Below, one piece after another: positions 35,084 through 42,434 of a stretch of DNA of 64,000 nt. The notes under the pieces were generated by a model. It was given only the letters and a program-made list of their open reading frames with translations. It did not search any database and had not been told where the DNA came from. The DNA is from Rubrivivax albus (GTDB lineage Bacteria > Pseudomonadota > Gammaproteobacteria > Burkholderiales > Burkholderiaceae_C). Made by a program: the position numbers and the translations under genes. How positions within the stretch are numbered: position 1 is the first letter of the stretch; each line of letters opens with the position of its first letter. The stretch is taken from NCBI RefSeq assembly GCF_004016515.1, contig NZ_SACT01000005.1, forward strand, positions 186,001-250,000, in the 5' to 3' direction.

Positions 35084-35106
35084 AAGCAATACACTGCATG
35101 CATCTT
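35084..35106. promoter_or_regulatory. candidate NsrR binding site
   Basis: 23-base element whose minus-strand left half begins AAGATGCAT, identical to the NsrR half-site core, with a weaker right half (ATTGCTT end). It lies in the nnrS-nsrR divergent region, 11 bases before the nsrR ATG, so it would give autorepression and NO-induced nnrS expression. Confidence 0.6.
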
Positions 35107-35117
35107 TAAGAGGTCCC

Positions 35118-35627
35118 ATGCGCCTTTCTGAATACACGGACTACACATTGCGGGTGCTGATGTACTGCGCCGCACATCGGGACCGCCTAGTCACGATCGG
35201 TGAACTGGCCGAGCAGCACGGGCTGTCCCGGAATCACCTGATGAAAGTGGTCAACGACCTGGCGCACCGTGGCCTGCTCGAGACCACGCGCGGACGCGGC
35301 GGCGGGCTGCGGCTGCGGGCCGAGCCCGATCAGATCCGCATCGGCGATGTGGTGCGGGCCACCGAGACCGACTTTCGCCTGGTGGAGTGCTTCGACGCCA
35401 CGACCAACGCGTGCTCGCTATCACCGGCCTGCCGACTGAAGCACCTTTTCGACGATGCCCTGGCCGGCTACTTCAAGGCCCTGGACGGCGCCACGCTGGC
35501 GGATATGACACAGGGCCCCACCCTACCCCGAAGCCGGACGATCGCGCCACCGGCCAGCCGCCGGCGCGCACTGGGGGCAGGACCGACCGAGGCCCGACGC
35601 GTCGCCCGACCCCGAAGCGGCGCGTGA
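35118..35627 (+). CDS. nsrR: NsrR, NO-sensing Rrf2-family repressor
   Basis: 169 aa. 'MRLSEYTDYTLRVLMYCA' is the typical start; the winged helix contains 'IGELAEQHGLSRNHLMKVVNDLAHRGLLETTRGRGGGLRL'. Three cysteines ligating the Fe-S cluster are in 'ECFDATTNACSLSPACRL'. Residues beyond about 140 form a Pro/Arg/Ala-rich tail not found in most NsrR proteins. NO reacts with the cluster and releases DNA. The neighbouring genes (nnrS, hemerythrin, DUF2249) are classical NsrR targets. Confidence 0.95.
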   Translation: MRLSEYTDYTLRVLMYCAAHRDRLVTIGELAEQHGLSRNHLMKVVNDLAHRGLLETTRGRGGGLRLRAEPDQIRIGDVVRATETDFRLVECFDATTNACSLSPACRLKHLFDDALAGYFKALDGATLADMTQGPTLPRSRTIAPPASRRRALGAGPTEARRVARPRSGA

Positions 35628-35657
35628 AGACCGAACACCGATCGGAGACCCCAATCG

Positions 35658-36209
35658 ATGACCAACGCCATCCCAGGCCACAGCGCACCCGCTGTTGGCT
35701 TCGAAGTGCCGCTGGAGATGCTGGCAGCCTGTCACGGTCGCGTCCAGCACCAGTGCGCCACCCTGCAGCGCCTGTTGCCCCACCTTCAGCATCACGGCGC
35801 CGACCGGGACGCGCAGGAAGCAGCCAGAGCCATCATGCGCTACTTCGATTCAGCGGCACGCCACCACCATGAAGACGAGGAACACGATCTGTTCCCGGCG
35901 CTGTTGGAATCGATGGCAGGGTCGGACGCAGTGTGTCTTCGGGAACTCACCGCGTCACTTTGCGGCGACCACCGCAAGCTCGAGCAACTCTGGGGCGCAC
36001 TGCGCCCTCAACTCTTGAGCGTCAGCGAGACGACGGGCCACATCGTCGACGCCGCTCTGGTCTCTTCCTTCGTTGAGCGCTACGAGGCGCACATCCGACG
36101 TGAAGAAGGCGAACTGCTGCCCATGGCCGCACGCCTGCTGGGCGAGACCGAACTGGACCGCATCGGCGTGGCGATGCGGCGCCGACGTACTCGCGTGGCT
36201 GAGCGTTGA
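35658..36209 (+). CDS. hemerythrin-domain protein
   Basis: 183 aa. It has the four-helix hemerythrin pattern with ligand blocks 'AACHGRVQHQ', 'HHHEDEEHDLFPALL', 'LCGDHRKLEQLW' and 'YEAHIRREEGELLPMA'. The diiron site would bind O2 or NO, and such proteins are linked to nitrosative-stress repair (YtfE/RIC-like context). It follows nsrR by 30 bases on the same strand. Its C-terminal segment has a decayed second copy at 37053-37193. Confidence 0.92.
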   Translation: MTNAIPGHSAPAVGFEVPLEMLAACHGRVQHQCATLQRLLPHLQHHGADRDAQEAARAIMRYFDSAARHHHEDEEHDLFPALLESMAGSDAVCLRELTASLCGDHRKLEQLWGALRPQLLSVSETTGHIVDAALVSSFVERYEAHIRREEGELLPMAARLLGETELDRIGVAMRRRRTRVAER

Positions 36210-36290
36210 ACCGGCTTCTCATTCGTACCCAAGGGACGAGCGCGACGACCGGCAACTGAAAGCGCACCTCTTTTCCAGCAGGAGATCATG

Positions 36291-36599
36291 ATGCCCCGGC
36301 AAGACGAAGAAGGCTATCTCGTGGAGCCAACCGACTGGACTTCAGCGTGGTCTGGCCAGATCGCCGCTGAGCAGGGAATCGCATTGACAGATGATCACTG
36401 GTTCGTGATCAGCTTCATGCGCGAACAGCAGCAAGAGCACCAGGTCACGCCGGACGCCCGGCATGTCATGCGTCACCTCGAACAGCGATACCCCGGCCAA
36501 GGTCGAAAGCGGCTCTTTGAACTGTTTCCCTACGGCTACGTCGCTCAGGCCTGCAAGATAGCCGGCATGAAGCGTCCGCGCGCTTGGAGCACGGGCTAG
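36291..36599 (+). CDS. TusE/DsrC-like protein lacking the C-terminal cysteine
   Basis: 102 aa; ATG 36291 is preferred to the ATG at 36288 because AGGAG would be only 3 bases before the latter. The DsrC fold is clear: 'DEEGYLVEPTDWTSAWS', 'EGIALTDDHWFVISFMREQQ', 'RRLFELFPYGYV'-like block. DsrC has CysA as penultimate residue and CysB 11 before it; TusE keeps only CysA. Here the end reads 'AQACKIAGMKRPRAWSTG': CysB remains and CysA is replaced by Trp. So persulfide relay by CysA is impossible; a regulatory or thiol role is more likely. Confidence 0.85.
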   Translation: MPRQDEEGYLVEPTDWTSAWSGQIAAEQGIALTDDHWFVISFMREQQQEHQVTPDARHVMRHLEQRYPGQGRKRLFELFPYGYVAQACKIAGMKRPRAWSTG

Positions 36600-36648
36600 A
36601 AGTGTCCGAGAGATGCCAACCGCGCCGTCTCTGCAGTGCACCGCGTCG

Positions 36649-36783
36649 ACCCGAACGGCCCGTGAGGTAAATCGCGGCCTGAACGCGCGAGCGGAGAATC
36701 GGCTGTCGTAGGATGTTCTTGACATGGGTCTCCACGATCGCCTCGGCAATGCAGACCTCGCGCGTCACTTCGTTGCTGCTGGC
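36649..36783 (-). pseudogene. decayed narL fragment (C-terminal HTH)
   Basis: Translation 'SSNEVTREVCIAEAIVETHVKNIL...' followed by 'LRSRVQAAIYLTGRSG' matches the end of the intact NarL at 37804-38472 ('GASNKEVARELSIAEATVKIHVQHIL', 'LSSRVQAAVYLAGRSG'). No receiver domain precedes it and the frame is closed on both sides. Confidence 0.75.
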
Positions 36784-36843
36784 GCGACCACATGGCCAAC
36801 GAGGCAAGTCACCCCGCCGGGCAACGCCTGCAGCATCTAGGTT

Positions 36844-36915
36844 CGACTGTCCACGGAAACGAAGAGCTTTGCCAATGACCTGCAGGAACGCATCCGGCTG
36901 GCGAACACGCAATGG
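36844..36915 (+). pseudogene. decayed hemerythrin fragment (copy of 54392 gene end)
   Basis: Translation 'RLSTETKSFANDLQERIRLANTQW' (read in two parts: RLSTETKSFAND, LQERIRLANTQW) resembles 'RLCTATKTFAEDLQKHIQLENTVLF' near the end of the hemerythrin protein at 54392-55357. No start codon or upstream domain. Confidence 0.6.
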
Positions 36916-37052
36916 CACGCCGGCCGGTGCAAATGGACGGCGAGATAGTGCAGGGGTTCAACGGCGTTCACCACTGGTGGGCGAACCACGGTAGCGAACC
37001 AGAGGTCCCCATTTCGGTTGGTGTCACGAAGACGTGATCCGAATGCGGAGTG

Positions 37053-37193
37053 GACCTGACGCACATCCGACGTGAAGTAGCCGAACTGCCGCCATTGGCC
37101 GCACTGCTGCTAAGCGAGACCGAACTGGCCCGCATAGGCGTGGCGATGCGGGCTCGGCGCGGCATCGCGCCCACGGAAGCCGATCAGGCCTGA
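37053..37193 (+). pseudogene. decayed copy of the 35658 hemerythrin C-terminus
   Basis: Translation 'DLTHIRREVAELPPLAALLL' and 'SETELARIGVAMRARRG' to a TGA matches 'YEAHIRREEGELLPMAARLLGETELDRIGVAMRRRR' of the hemerythrin at 35658-36209. The helices carrying the first ligands are absent. The end overlaps the 3' end of the minus-strand nitroreductase gene. Confidence 0.75.
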
Positions 37194-37807
37194 GTCGGAC
37201 GCCAAGTCTCCAGGAGAGGGGCGACGGGCTCTGGCTGCCGGGGGTGCGCTGGCTGCCGCGGTCGCCCGGCAACGATCCAGCAGGCCAGACTCTCATCCGC
37301 GCCGCAGAAGGCGGCCTTGATCGCTTCATCCGACACCGAGAGGCCACTGAGGGACTTCGCCGCGAAGCCCATTCCATGGAGGGCGTTCAAGAAGTTCATC
37401 AGTCCAGCGCCCACGCACATCCATTGTTCGTGCACCGGCACGTCGGGAACATCGGGGCAGATGCGGCCCACAAGAGCGGCCAGCCCAGGGCCGTTGAAGG
37501 CCCGTGCCCTGGCCCTATCGACGTCGTCGGGCGGCTGGCCACGTTCCAGGGCACCTTGCGCGAACAACTCCGATAGCGCAGGCCGCTGGTCGTCGCCGAC
37601 GATGACGAACCGGAACGGCCGAAGCGCGCCGTGGTCCGGCGCCCGCTCCGCGAGCCGGGCCGCGCGCGTCCATTCCTCGATGGTCGGTCCCGGCGCTGCG
37701 AGGTACTTCGGGCTAGTCGAGTAGCGCTGACCGAGCAGGTGCAGCAGATCCTGCCCAGCAGACGCGGGCAGCGGATTCGAGCCCGGAGGCACAGTCTCCA
37801 CCGTCAT
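37184..37807 (-). CDS. nitroreductase family protein
   Basis: 207 aa, overlapping narL by 4 bases. 'LGQRYSTSPKYLAAPGPTIEEWTRAARLAERAPDHGALRPFRFVIVGDDQ' resembles the FMN-binding start of YdjA-like nitroreductases, and 'MCVGAGLMNFLNALHGMGFAAKSLSG' the second conserved block. It would use NAD(P)H and FMN to reduce nitro or quinone compounds. Translational coupling to narL (ATGA overlap) suggests nitrate-responsive expression or simply shared transcription. Confidence 0.88.
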   Translation of the reverse strand: MTVETVPPGSNPLPASAGQDLLHLLGQRYSTSPKYLAAPGPTIEEWTRAARLAERAPDHGALRPFRFVIVGDDQRPALSELFAQGALERGQPPDDVDRARARAFNGPGLAALVGRICPDVPDVPVHEQWMCVGAGLMNFLNALHGMGFAAKSLSGLSVSDEAIKAAFCGADESLACWIVAGRPRQPAHPRQPEPVAPLLETWRPTQA

Positions 37808-38472
37808 CCGGACCGCCCGGCCAAGTACACCGCAGCCTGAACGCGCGAGCTGAGATTCAGCTTGCGCAAGATGTGCTGGACATGGATCTTCACGGTCGCC
37901 TCGGCGATGCTCAGTTCGCGCGCCACTTCCTTGTTGCTGGCCCCCTTGGCGATGAGTGCCAGGATCTCGCGTTCGCGTGGCGACAGGCTGTGGATCGGAT
38001 CCTGATCGATCGCAGGCGGCGGCATCGCCTCGCCCAGCCCGGCCTGGAAAGCGCTGACCAGCTTGCTGGTCATCTCGGGGCTCACCACCGATTCCCCGGC
38101 CATCGTGCGTTGGATGACCGACGCCAGCATCTCGCTGTCCATCGTCTTGAGCAGGTAGCCTCGGGCGCCGCCTCGGAGTGCCGCGGCCAGGTCGCGCTCG
38201 TCTTCGCTGACCGTCAGCATCAGCACCCGCGCCTGCGGCGCCGCGGCCTTGAACCCCGGCAGCGCATCCACACCGTTGACGCCAGGCATGTGGTTGTCCA
38301 GCAGGATCACGTCAGGCTGGGTCGCGAGGGCCCTTTGGTGCGCCTCGTTGGCGTCACCGGCTTCACCGACCACCTCGAAGCGCACGTCTCCTGACAACAA
38401 CGAGATCAAACCTCGACGGAACAGCGTGTGATCGTCGACGACCAGCACCCGGATGGCTGCAGGCTGCGTCAC
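37804..38472 (-). CDS. narL: nitrate/nitrite response regulator NarL
   Basis: 222 aa. The receiver has 'VVDDHTLFRRGL' (12-14 acidic pair), phospho-acceptor D59 in 'ILLDNHMPGVNG' and 'RGYLLKTM'. The LuxR-type HTH is 'LSPREREILALIAKGASNKEVARELSIAEATVKIHVQHIL'. Note that the residue after D59 is Asn (LLDNHMPG) where many NarL proteins have Asp-Leu. It overlaps narX by 4 bases and is its cognate regulator. A degenerate copy of its C-terminus is at 36649-36783. Confidence 0.96.
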   Translation of the reverse strand: MTQPAAIRVLVVDDHTLFRRGLISLLSGDVRFEVVGEAGDANEAHQRALATQPDVILLDNHMPGVNGVDALPGFKAAAPQARVLMLTVSEDERDLAAALRGGARGYLLKTMDSEMLASVIQRTMAGESVVSPEMTSKLVSAFQAGLGEAMPPPAIDQDPIHSLSPREREILALIAKGASNKEVARELSIAEATVKIHVQHILRKLNLSSRVQAAVYLAGRSG

Positions 38473-40346
38473 GCCGCCATCCCCAGCCGCTCCGGCAGCT
38501 TCAGGACCACGCAGGTGCCCGAACCCGGCACCGAGGCCACTTCCACTGAGGCGCCAATGTTCTGCGCGCGTTCACGCATGATCCGCAGTCCGACGTGCGT
38601 CTCGTCGAGCCCGGTGCCGTCGGCCTCGAAACCGCAGCCGTCGTCGCGAACCTCGACGCGCCACTGCGGCGACTGCTGCACTTCCACCCACACTTCACGT
38701 GCGCGGGCATGCTTGCGCACGTTCGACAAGGCCTCTTGCACCACGTGCAGGACCTGCACCTGAACGTCCGCCGGCAGCGGCATGCCCTCGCCTTCGATGT
38801 CGAGGTGGGTGGTCAGCCCTGTCTGGTGCTCGAACTTCTGCAGCGTGGTCTTCAGCGCGGGTGCAATGTCTTCCGCGTTGGTGCGGGTGCGGAAGTGAAC
38901 CAGCAGCTCGCGCACGTCGCCCAGGCTCTCGTGCACGCCCGCATCGAGCTCGGCCAGCGTCTTCTCGATGCGGGCCGGATCGGCGCTGCGGATGTCGCTG
39001 CGCAGCAGGCCCAGCTGGATCTTCAGGAACGCCAGGCTCTGGGCGATGGAATCGTGCAGTTCTCGTGCGATGAAGCTGCGTTCCTCGGCTACGGCGGTCT
39101 CCCGCTGCAGGGCCGCTGCCCGAAGACTCTCGATGGCGCCGGCTAGGTGGCTGGCGATCGTCTCCAGCAAGACGCGGTCTTCGTCGGCCAGCGGTCGGGT
39201 ATCGCGGTAGAAGAGGTTGATCTCGCCGACCAGGCGCTCGTGCAGGCGGACGGGCACGCTGACAACGGACTCGAAGCCCTCGCGCGCGCAATGCGCCAGA
39301 CGCGAAGGGGTGCCTTCCGGATGGATCGGGATCACCCGTGTCATCGCACCCGACTGGGGTTGGCCGCACAGGCAGTCACCGGTCGGGATGCAGTGCTCCT
39401 CATCGATGACCGACTGAGGCAGGCAGTCGGACGCGAGCAGCAGGTACTTGCGATTGGCTTCGTCCGACCAGCGCACGGCTGAGGCGTCGGCCCGCGCCAC
39501 CCGCCGGACCTGCCGGGCGATCCCCTTCGCCAGCGCCTCCAGCGTGTCGGCACGGGCAACAAACGCTGCCGACTCGTACAGCGCCTCGAGCCGCGCGCGC
39601 TGGGCTTCGAGGCGCTCGGTCTTTTCCTGGACCTTCCCCTCTAGATTCTGGTACAGCCCCTGAAGCGTCTCGGCCATGCGATTGAAGCCTCTGGCCAACG
39701 ATCCGAACTCGTCGTCCGCACCGGGTGCGACGCGCGCCGCAAGATCCCCCTTTTCCACGCTTGAGAGCCCGGCCTGCAGCCGGGACAGTGGATTGAAGAT
39801 GAACAGGTAGGCGGAGTACAGCAAGGCGATTGCGCTACCGATGGTGAGCGCCACCATCACGAACTGCACGGCGTTGAGGATCGTCGTCAGGCCGGACAGG
39901 TGCTTCTCGATCGCGGAGACGAAGGCATCGATACGGCTCACGAAAGCGTCGGCCTGCTCCGCGACGCGCTCCGCACCCGGGGCCGGTGACGTGCGCCAGG
40001 CCGCCTTGAGCACATCCCACTCGCGCTGCACCACGGCGAAGGCCTCCTGGGACGCGTGATCGTGGGGAACGAACAGTGGTCGGGCCGGGTCGCCCGTGCG
40101 AAGCACGCCGATGCTGCGGTCGAACTGTTCGAACAGCGCACTCCTCTGCCGCTCGTCGACGCGTTCCAGTGTCTGGGCCAGGCGCCAGGTCTGCATGCGC
40201 ATCCGGCCGGCTTCGTTGACCGCGGCCGCACCGCCTTCGAGCTGCCAGGTCACCCACAGCGTGAGGCCGATCGAAGCGAAGGCCATCAGCAGCAACGCGG
40301 CGCCGATCGCCCCGAGCTTGGCGGAAAGACTCCATGACCTTGGCAT
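38469..40346 (-). CDS. narX: nitrate/nitrite sensor kinase NarX
   Basis: 625 aa from ATG 40346-40344. Helix 1 (about 9-33), periplasmic sensor with the P-box 'VNEAGRMRMQTWRLAQ' (43-58) that binds nitrate, helix 2 (about 157-182), HAMP (183-235), signalling coiled coil, then a GAF-like central module. That module has cysteines at 306, 317, 323, 325 and 351 ('SDCLPQSVIDEEHCIPTGDCLCGQ'). The kinase is HisKA_3 type with His429 in 'FIARELHDSIAQSLAFLK' and a C-terminal ATPase ('DDGCGFEADGTGLDETHVGLRIMRERA'). Coupled to narL by a 4-base overlap. Confidence 0.95.
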   Translation of the reverse strand: MPRSWSLSAKLGAIGAALLLMAFASIGLTLWVTWQLEGGAAAVNEAGRMRMQTWRLAQTLERVDERQRSALFEQFDRSIGVLRTGDPARPLFVPHDHASQEAFAVVQREWDVLKAAWRTSPAPGAERVAEQADAFVSRIDAFVSAIEKHLSGLTTILNAVQFVMVALTIGSAIALLYSAYLFIFNPLSRLQAGLSSVEKGDLAARVAPGADDEFGSLARGFNRMAETLQGLYQNLEGKVQEKTERLEAQRARLEALYESAAFVARADTLEALAKGIARQVRRVARADASAVRWSDEANRKYLLLASDCLPQSVIDEEHCIPTGDCLCGQPQSGAMTRVIPIHPEGTPSRLAHCAREGFESVVSVPVRLHERLVGEINLFYRDTRPLADEDRVLLETIASHLAGAIESLRAAALQRETAVAEERSFIARELHDSIAQSLAFLKIQLGLLRSDIRSADPARIEKTLAELDAGVHESLGDVRELLVHFRTRTNAEDIAPALKTTLQKFEHQTGLTTHLDIEGEGMPLPADVQVQVLHVVQEALSNVRKHARAREVWVEVQQSPQWRVEVRDDGCGFEADGTGLDETHVGLRIMRERAQNIGASVEVASVPGSGTCVVLKLPERLGMAA

Positions 40347-40404
40347 GGCATCACTGTAATGGAGACCCGACTCGGCGCTGACGCCTCCAGACCATGTCAG
40401 GGTC

Positions 40405-40854
40405 TCAGCCGCCATGCGACACCCAGGGCAAGAGCAGACCCAGCGGATCGTGCATGTAGGCAACGGATGCCATGAATCCATAGACTGCCAGGGCGGCCAC
40501 GAGGCAAGTCTGCTGGACGACGCGCGTCCGCACGCGCTTGAGCGCCATCGAGCCGAGCACCACGTAAACAAGCAAGAGGCAGAGCTTGGCTCCCAGCCAG
40601 AGATGCATCAATGGATTCAGTGAGAGTGTGGCCCACAGCGTGGCACCCGCGGCCAGCAAACCCGTGTCGATGACATAGCTGAACATCCGCCAGTGCCGAC
40701 CCATGACCCAGGTGCGCCCCGCCAGGACCATCGCGCCACGCCAGGCGAACAACATGCCGCTGGCCACGACCAGCGAGATGTGGGCCATCTTGATCTGTGG
40801 GTACCAAGGCAGCAGTTCAGGCACGGTCCGGGAAGGGAATAAGCTCGCGACCAT
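40405..40854 (-). CDS. SirB2-family membrane protein
   Basis: About 149 aa. Four hydrophobic helices with 'YPQIKMAHISLVVASGMLFAWRGAMVLAG' near the start, 'ATLSLNPLMHLWLGAKLCLLLVYVVLGSMAL' and 'LVAALAVYGFMASVAYMHDP', the SirB2 pattern. Function unproven. The start is uncertain: ATG 40854-40852 overlaps the start of the divergent gene, and upstream methionines or the internal Met of 'KMAHIS' are alternatives. Confidence 0.75.
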   Translation of the reverse strand: MVASLFPSRTVPELLPWYPQIKMAHISLVVASGMLFAWRGAMVLAGRTWVMGRHWRMFSYVIDTGLLAAGATLWATLSLNPLMHLWLGAKLCLLLVYVVLGSMALKRVRTRVVQQTCLVAALAVYGFMASVAYMHDPLGLLLPWVSHGG

Positions 40855-41257
40855 GGACATCAGCCATTTCAACGACTTGCTGGCCGCAGCGCGGCATCAG
40901 CCCGACACACAGCGATTGCTGCTGGTGTTTGCCGGGGCCAGCCTTCCGGCGGACGCCACCCCAGACCAACGCCGGAGCTTCGAGGCCGGCGAGTCCGGGG
41001 AACTGTCGCCGTTGATGTGCGTGGACAAGGATCCCGCCGCATTGGCGGACTTCGCCGCCCTTTGCGACGAGGCCGCCGCGATGGGTCAACCGTGGGTGCT
41101 GGTCTTCGCGGCAGCGCTGTCCGGCGCAGGACAGCATCCGCTTGCCAGCAGCCAGATCGACAGCGCCCTGCAGCGCATGGTCGAATCCGTGAAGGCCGGT
41201 AGCCTGGGCGGGATGATCCCCTTCGATCGCCAGGGCCGCGCGGTGCAGCTGGGGTGA
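40853..41257 (+). CDS. hypothetical protein within the nar region
   Basis: 134 aa, MDISHFNDLLAAARHQPDTQRLLLVFAGASLPADATPDQRRSF... with 'GELSPLMCVDKDPAALADFAALCDEAAAMGQPWVLVFAAALSGAG' and 'MVESVKAGSLGGMIPFDRQG'. Similar proteins occur in Burkholderiales denitrification loci; I recall some carry the label ribonucleotide reductase subunit alpha, which nothing in this sequence supports. It is plus-strand between the minus-strand SirB2 and cupin genes. Confidence 0.7.
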   Translation: MDISHFNDLLAAARHQPDTQRLLLVFAGASLPADATPDQRRSFEAGESGELSPLMCVDKDPAALADFAALCDEAAAMGQPWVLVFAAALSGAGQHPLASSQIDSALQRMVESVKAGSLGGMIPFDRQGRAVQLG

Positions 41258-41277
41258 AGGCACTGCCGGACTGCCCC

Positions 41278-41610
41278 TTACGGCGCCACCAGGCAGATCG
41301 TCAGCAGCGCGGACGCATTCGTCACCGCGCACACGGCGTGCGGCTCGCCGGCGCCCAGGTGAATGAGCTGGCCTGCGGCCAGCCGCAGGGCGCTGCCCTG
41401 GACCAGGATGTCGATCACCCCTTCCACGCAGAGCACGGTGATCTCCCCTGCAACACGGTGCTCGCGAAGGGCCTTGCCGGCGGGGAGCACGAGCCTGACC
41501 AGCTCCAGCTGAGCGGACTTGATCAGCGCGTGGGTGACGTGCTGCGCCAGCGCATCGCCCAGCGCCTTCAGCTCGACGATCTCTCCCGAGGATGCATGCC
41601 GGTGCGCCAT
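41278..41610 (-). CDS. cupin-domain protein
   Basis: 110 aa from ATG 41610-41608 with GAGGA upstream. The cupin barrel is visible as 'LVLPAGKALREHRVAGEITVLCVEGVIDILVQG' and 'LAAGQLIHLGAGEPHAVCAVTNASAL'. It lacks the full His set of metal-binding cupins (one H before the E, H in the second motif). It is the last gene of the narGHJI-prolyl isomerase transcript, 15 bases after the isomerase. Confidence 0.82.
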   Translation of the reverse strand: MAHRHASSGEIVELKALGDALAQHVTHALIKSAQLELVRLVLPAGKALREHRVAGEITVLCVEGVIDILVQGSALRLAAGQLIHLGAGEPHAVCAVTNASALLTICLVAP

Positions 41611-41624
41611 GCTCGGTCCTCTGG

Positions 41625-42404
41625 CTACTGCACCAGCGGCGACGTGGCGGCGTCCAGGTCGACACCCACGAGCGCCGCCCCGGCCGCGAGCAGTTGCAGG
41701 TACTGGCGAAGCGCGGTCGCGAAGGCCTGCTGACGCAAGGTCTGAGCCACTGCGGACTTCACCACCTCGAACGGGGGCTCGACGCCGGGTTCGCGCGCCA
41801 GCACCTCGACGACATGCAACCCGAAGCGGCTGTGCACCAGCCGCGGCAGCACACCGATCTCGGGCTTGCCGAAGATCTCGCCGGCCAGCTCGGGCGCGCA
41901 GTCGGGGCTGGTCAGCCAGCCCAGGTTGCCGCCTTCGGCCCCACTGGGGCAGTTGGAGGTGGCCCTCGCGGCCGTCGCAAAGCGATCCTGGCCGTCGGGC
42001 GTCGCGCAGCGCACGTCCAGCAGGCAAGCCTCGGCGCGCTGCCGCAGGGCATTCACATCCACGCCCGGCGTGACAGCGAACAGGATGTGGCGCATCAGCA
42101 CTCGCTCCCCGACCGCGTAGCGCCCCCGCTGCGCCGCGTGGTGGCGGCGCAGGGCTTCTTCCGTCGGGTCGGGCAGCTGAAGCTCACGCTCCAGCAACTG
42201 CTCGATGGCCGCGCTGGCCGTTTCAGTCATCGCACCGCCCAGCGGCAGCGGATCGTCCTCGGCCAGCAACCCGGCGCGAATGGCGGCCTGCCGCAGCAGT
42301 TCGGCGCATGCGCGCTGACGCAGCGCCTCGGTGCCCAACTGCTCGCTGGGATACGCGAGTACGACGCCATTGACCTGCGCGAGGCTGGAAACCGGTGCAT
42401 CCAT
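41625..42404 (-). CDS. PpiC-type peptidyl-prolyl isomerase of the nar operon
   Basis: 259 aa. The parvulin domain lies at about 105-215: 'RVLMRHILFAVTPGVDVNALRQRAEA', 'GGNLGWLTSPDCAPELAGEIF' and 'PRLVHSRFGLHVVEVLARE'. The N-terminal 100 residues are helical (NifM-like arrangement). No signal peptide, so it should act in the cytoplasm, presumably on folding of NarG/NarH, as a NifM-like chaperone would. It follows narI by 30 bases. Confidence 0.88.
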   Translation of the reverse strand: MDAPVSSLAQVNGVVLAYPSEQLGTEALRQRACAELLRQAAIRAGLLAEDDPLPLGGAMTETASAAIEQLLERELQLPDPTEEALRRHHAAQRGRYAVGERVLMRHILFAVTPGVDVNALRQRAEACLLDVRCATPDGQDRFATAARATSNCPSGAEGGNLGWLTSPDCAPELAGEIFGKPEIGVLPRLVHSRFGLHVVEVLAREPGVEPPFEVVKSAVAQTLRQQAFATALRQYLQLLAAGAALVGVDLDAATSPLVQ

Positions 42405-42434
42405 GACGAACTCCTGGTTAGGTGGGCCGGGGAC

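Noticed and set aside
37053..37193. Treating the hemerythrin-like fragment as a real small gene
   Set aside because: It lacks a start codon and the helices holding the first metal ligands; it overlaps the nitroreductase 3' end.
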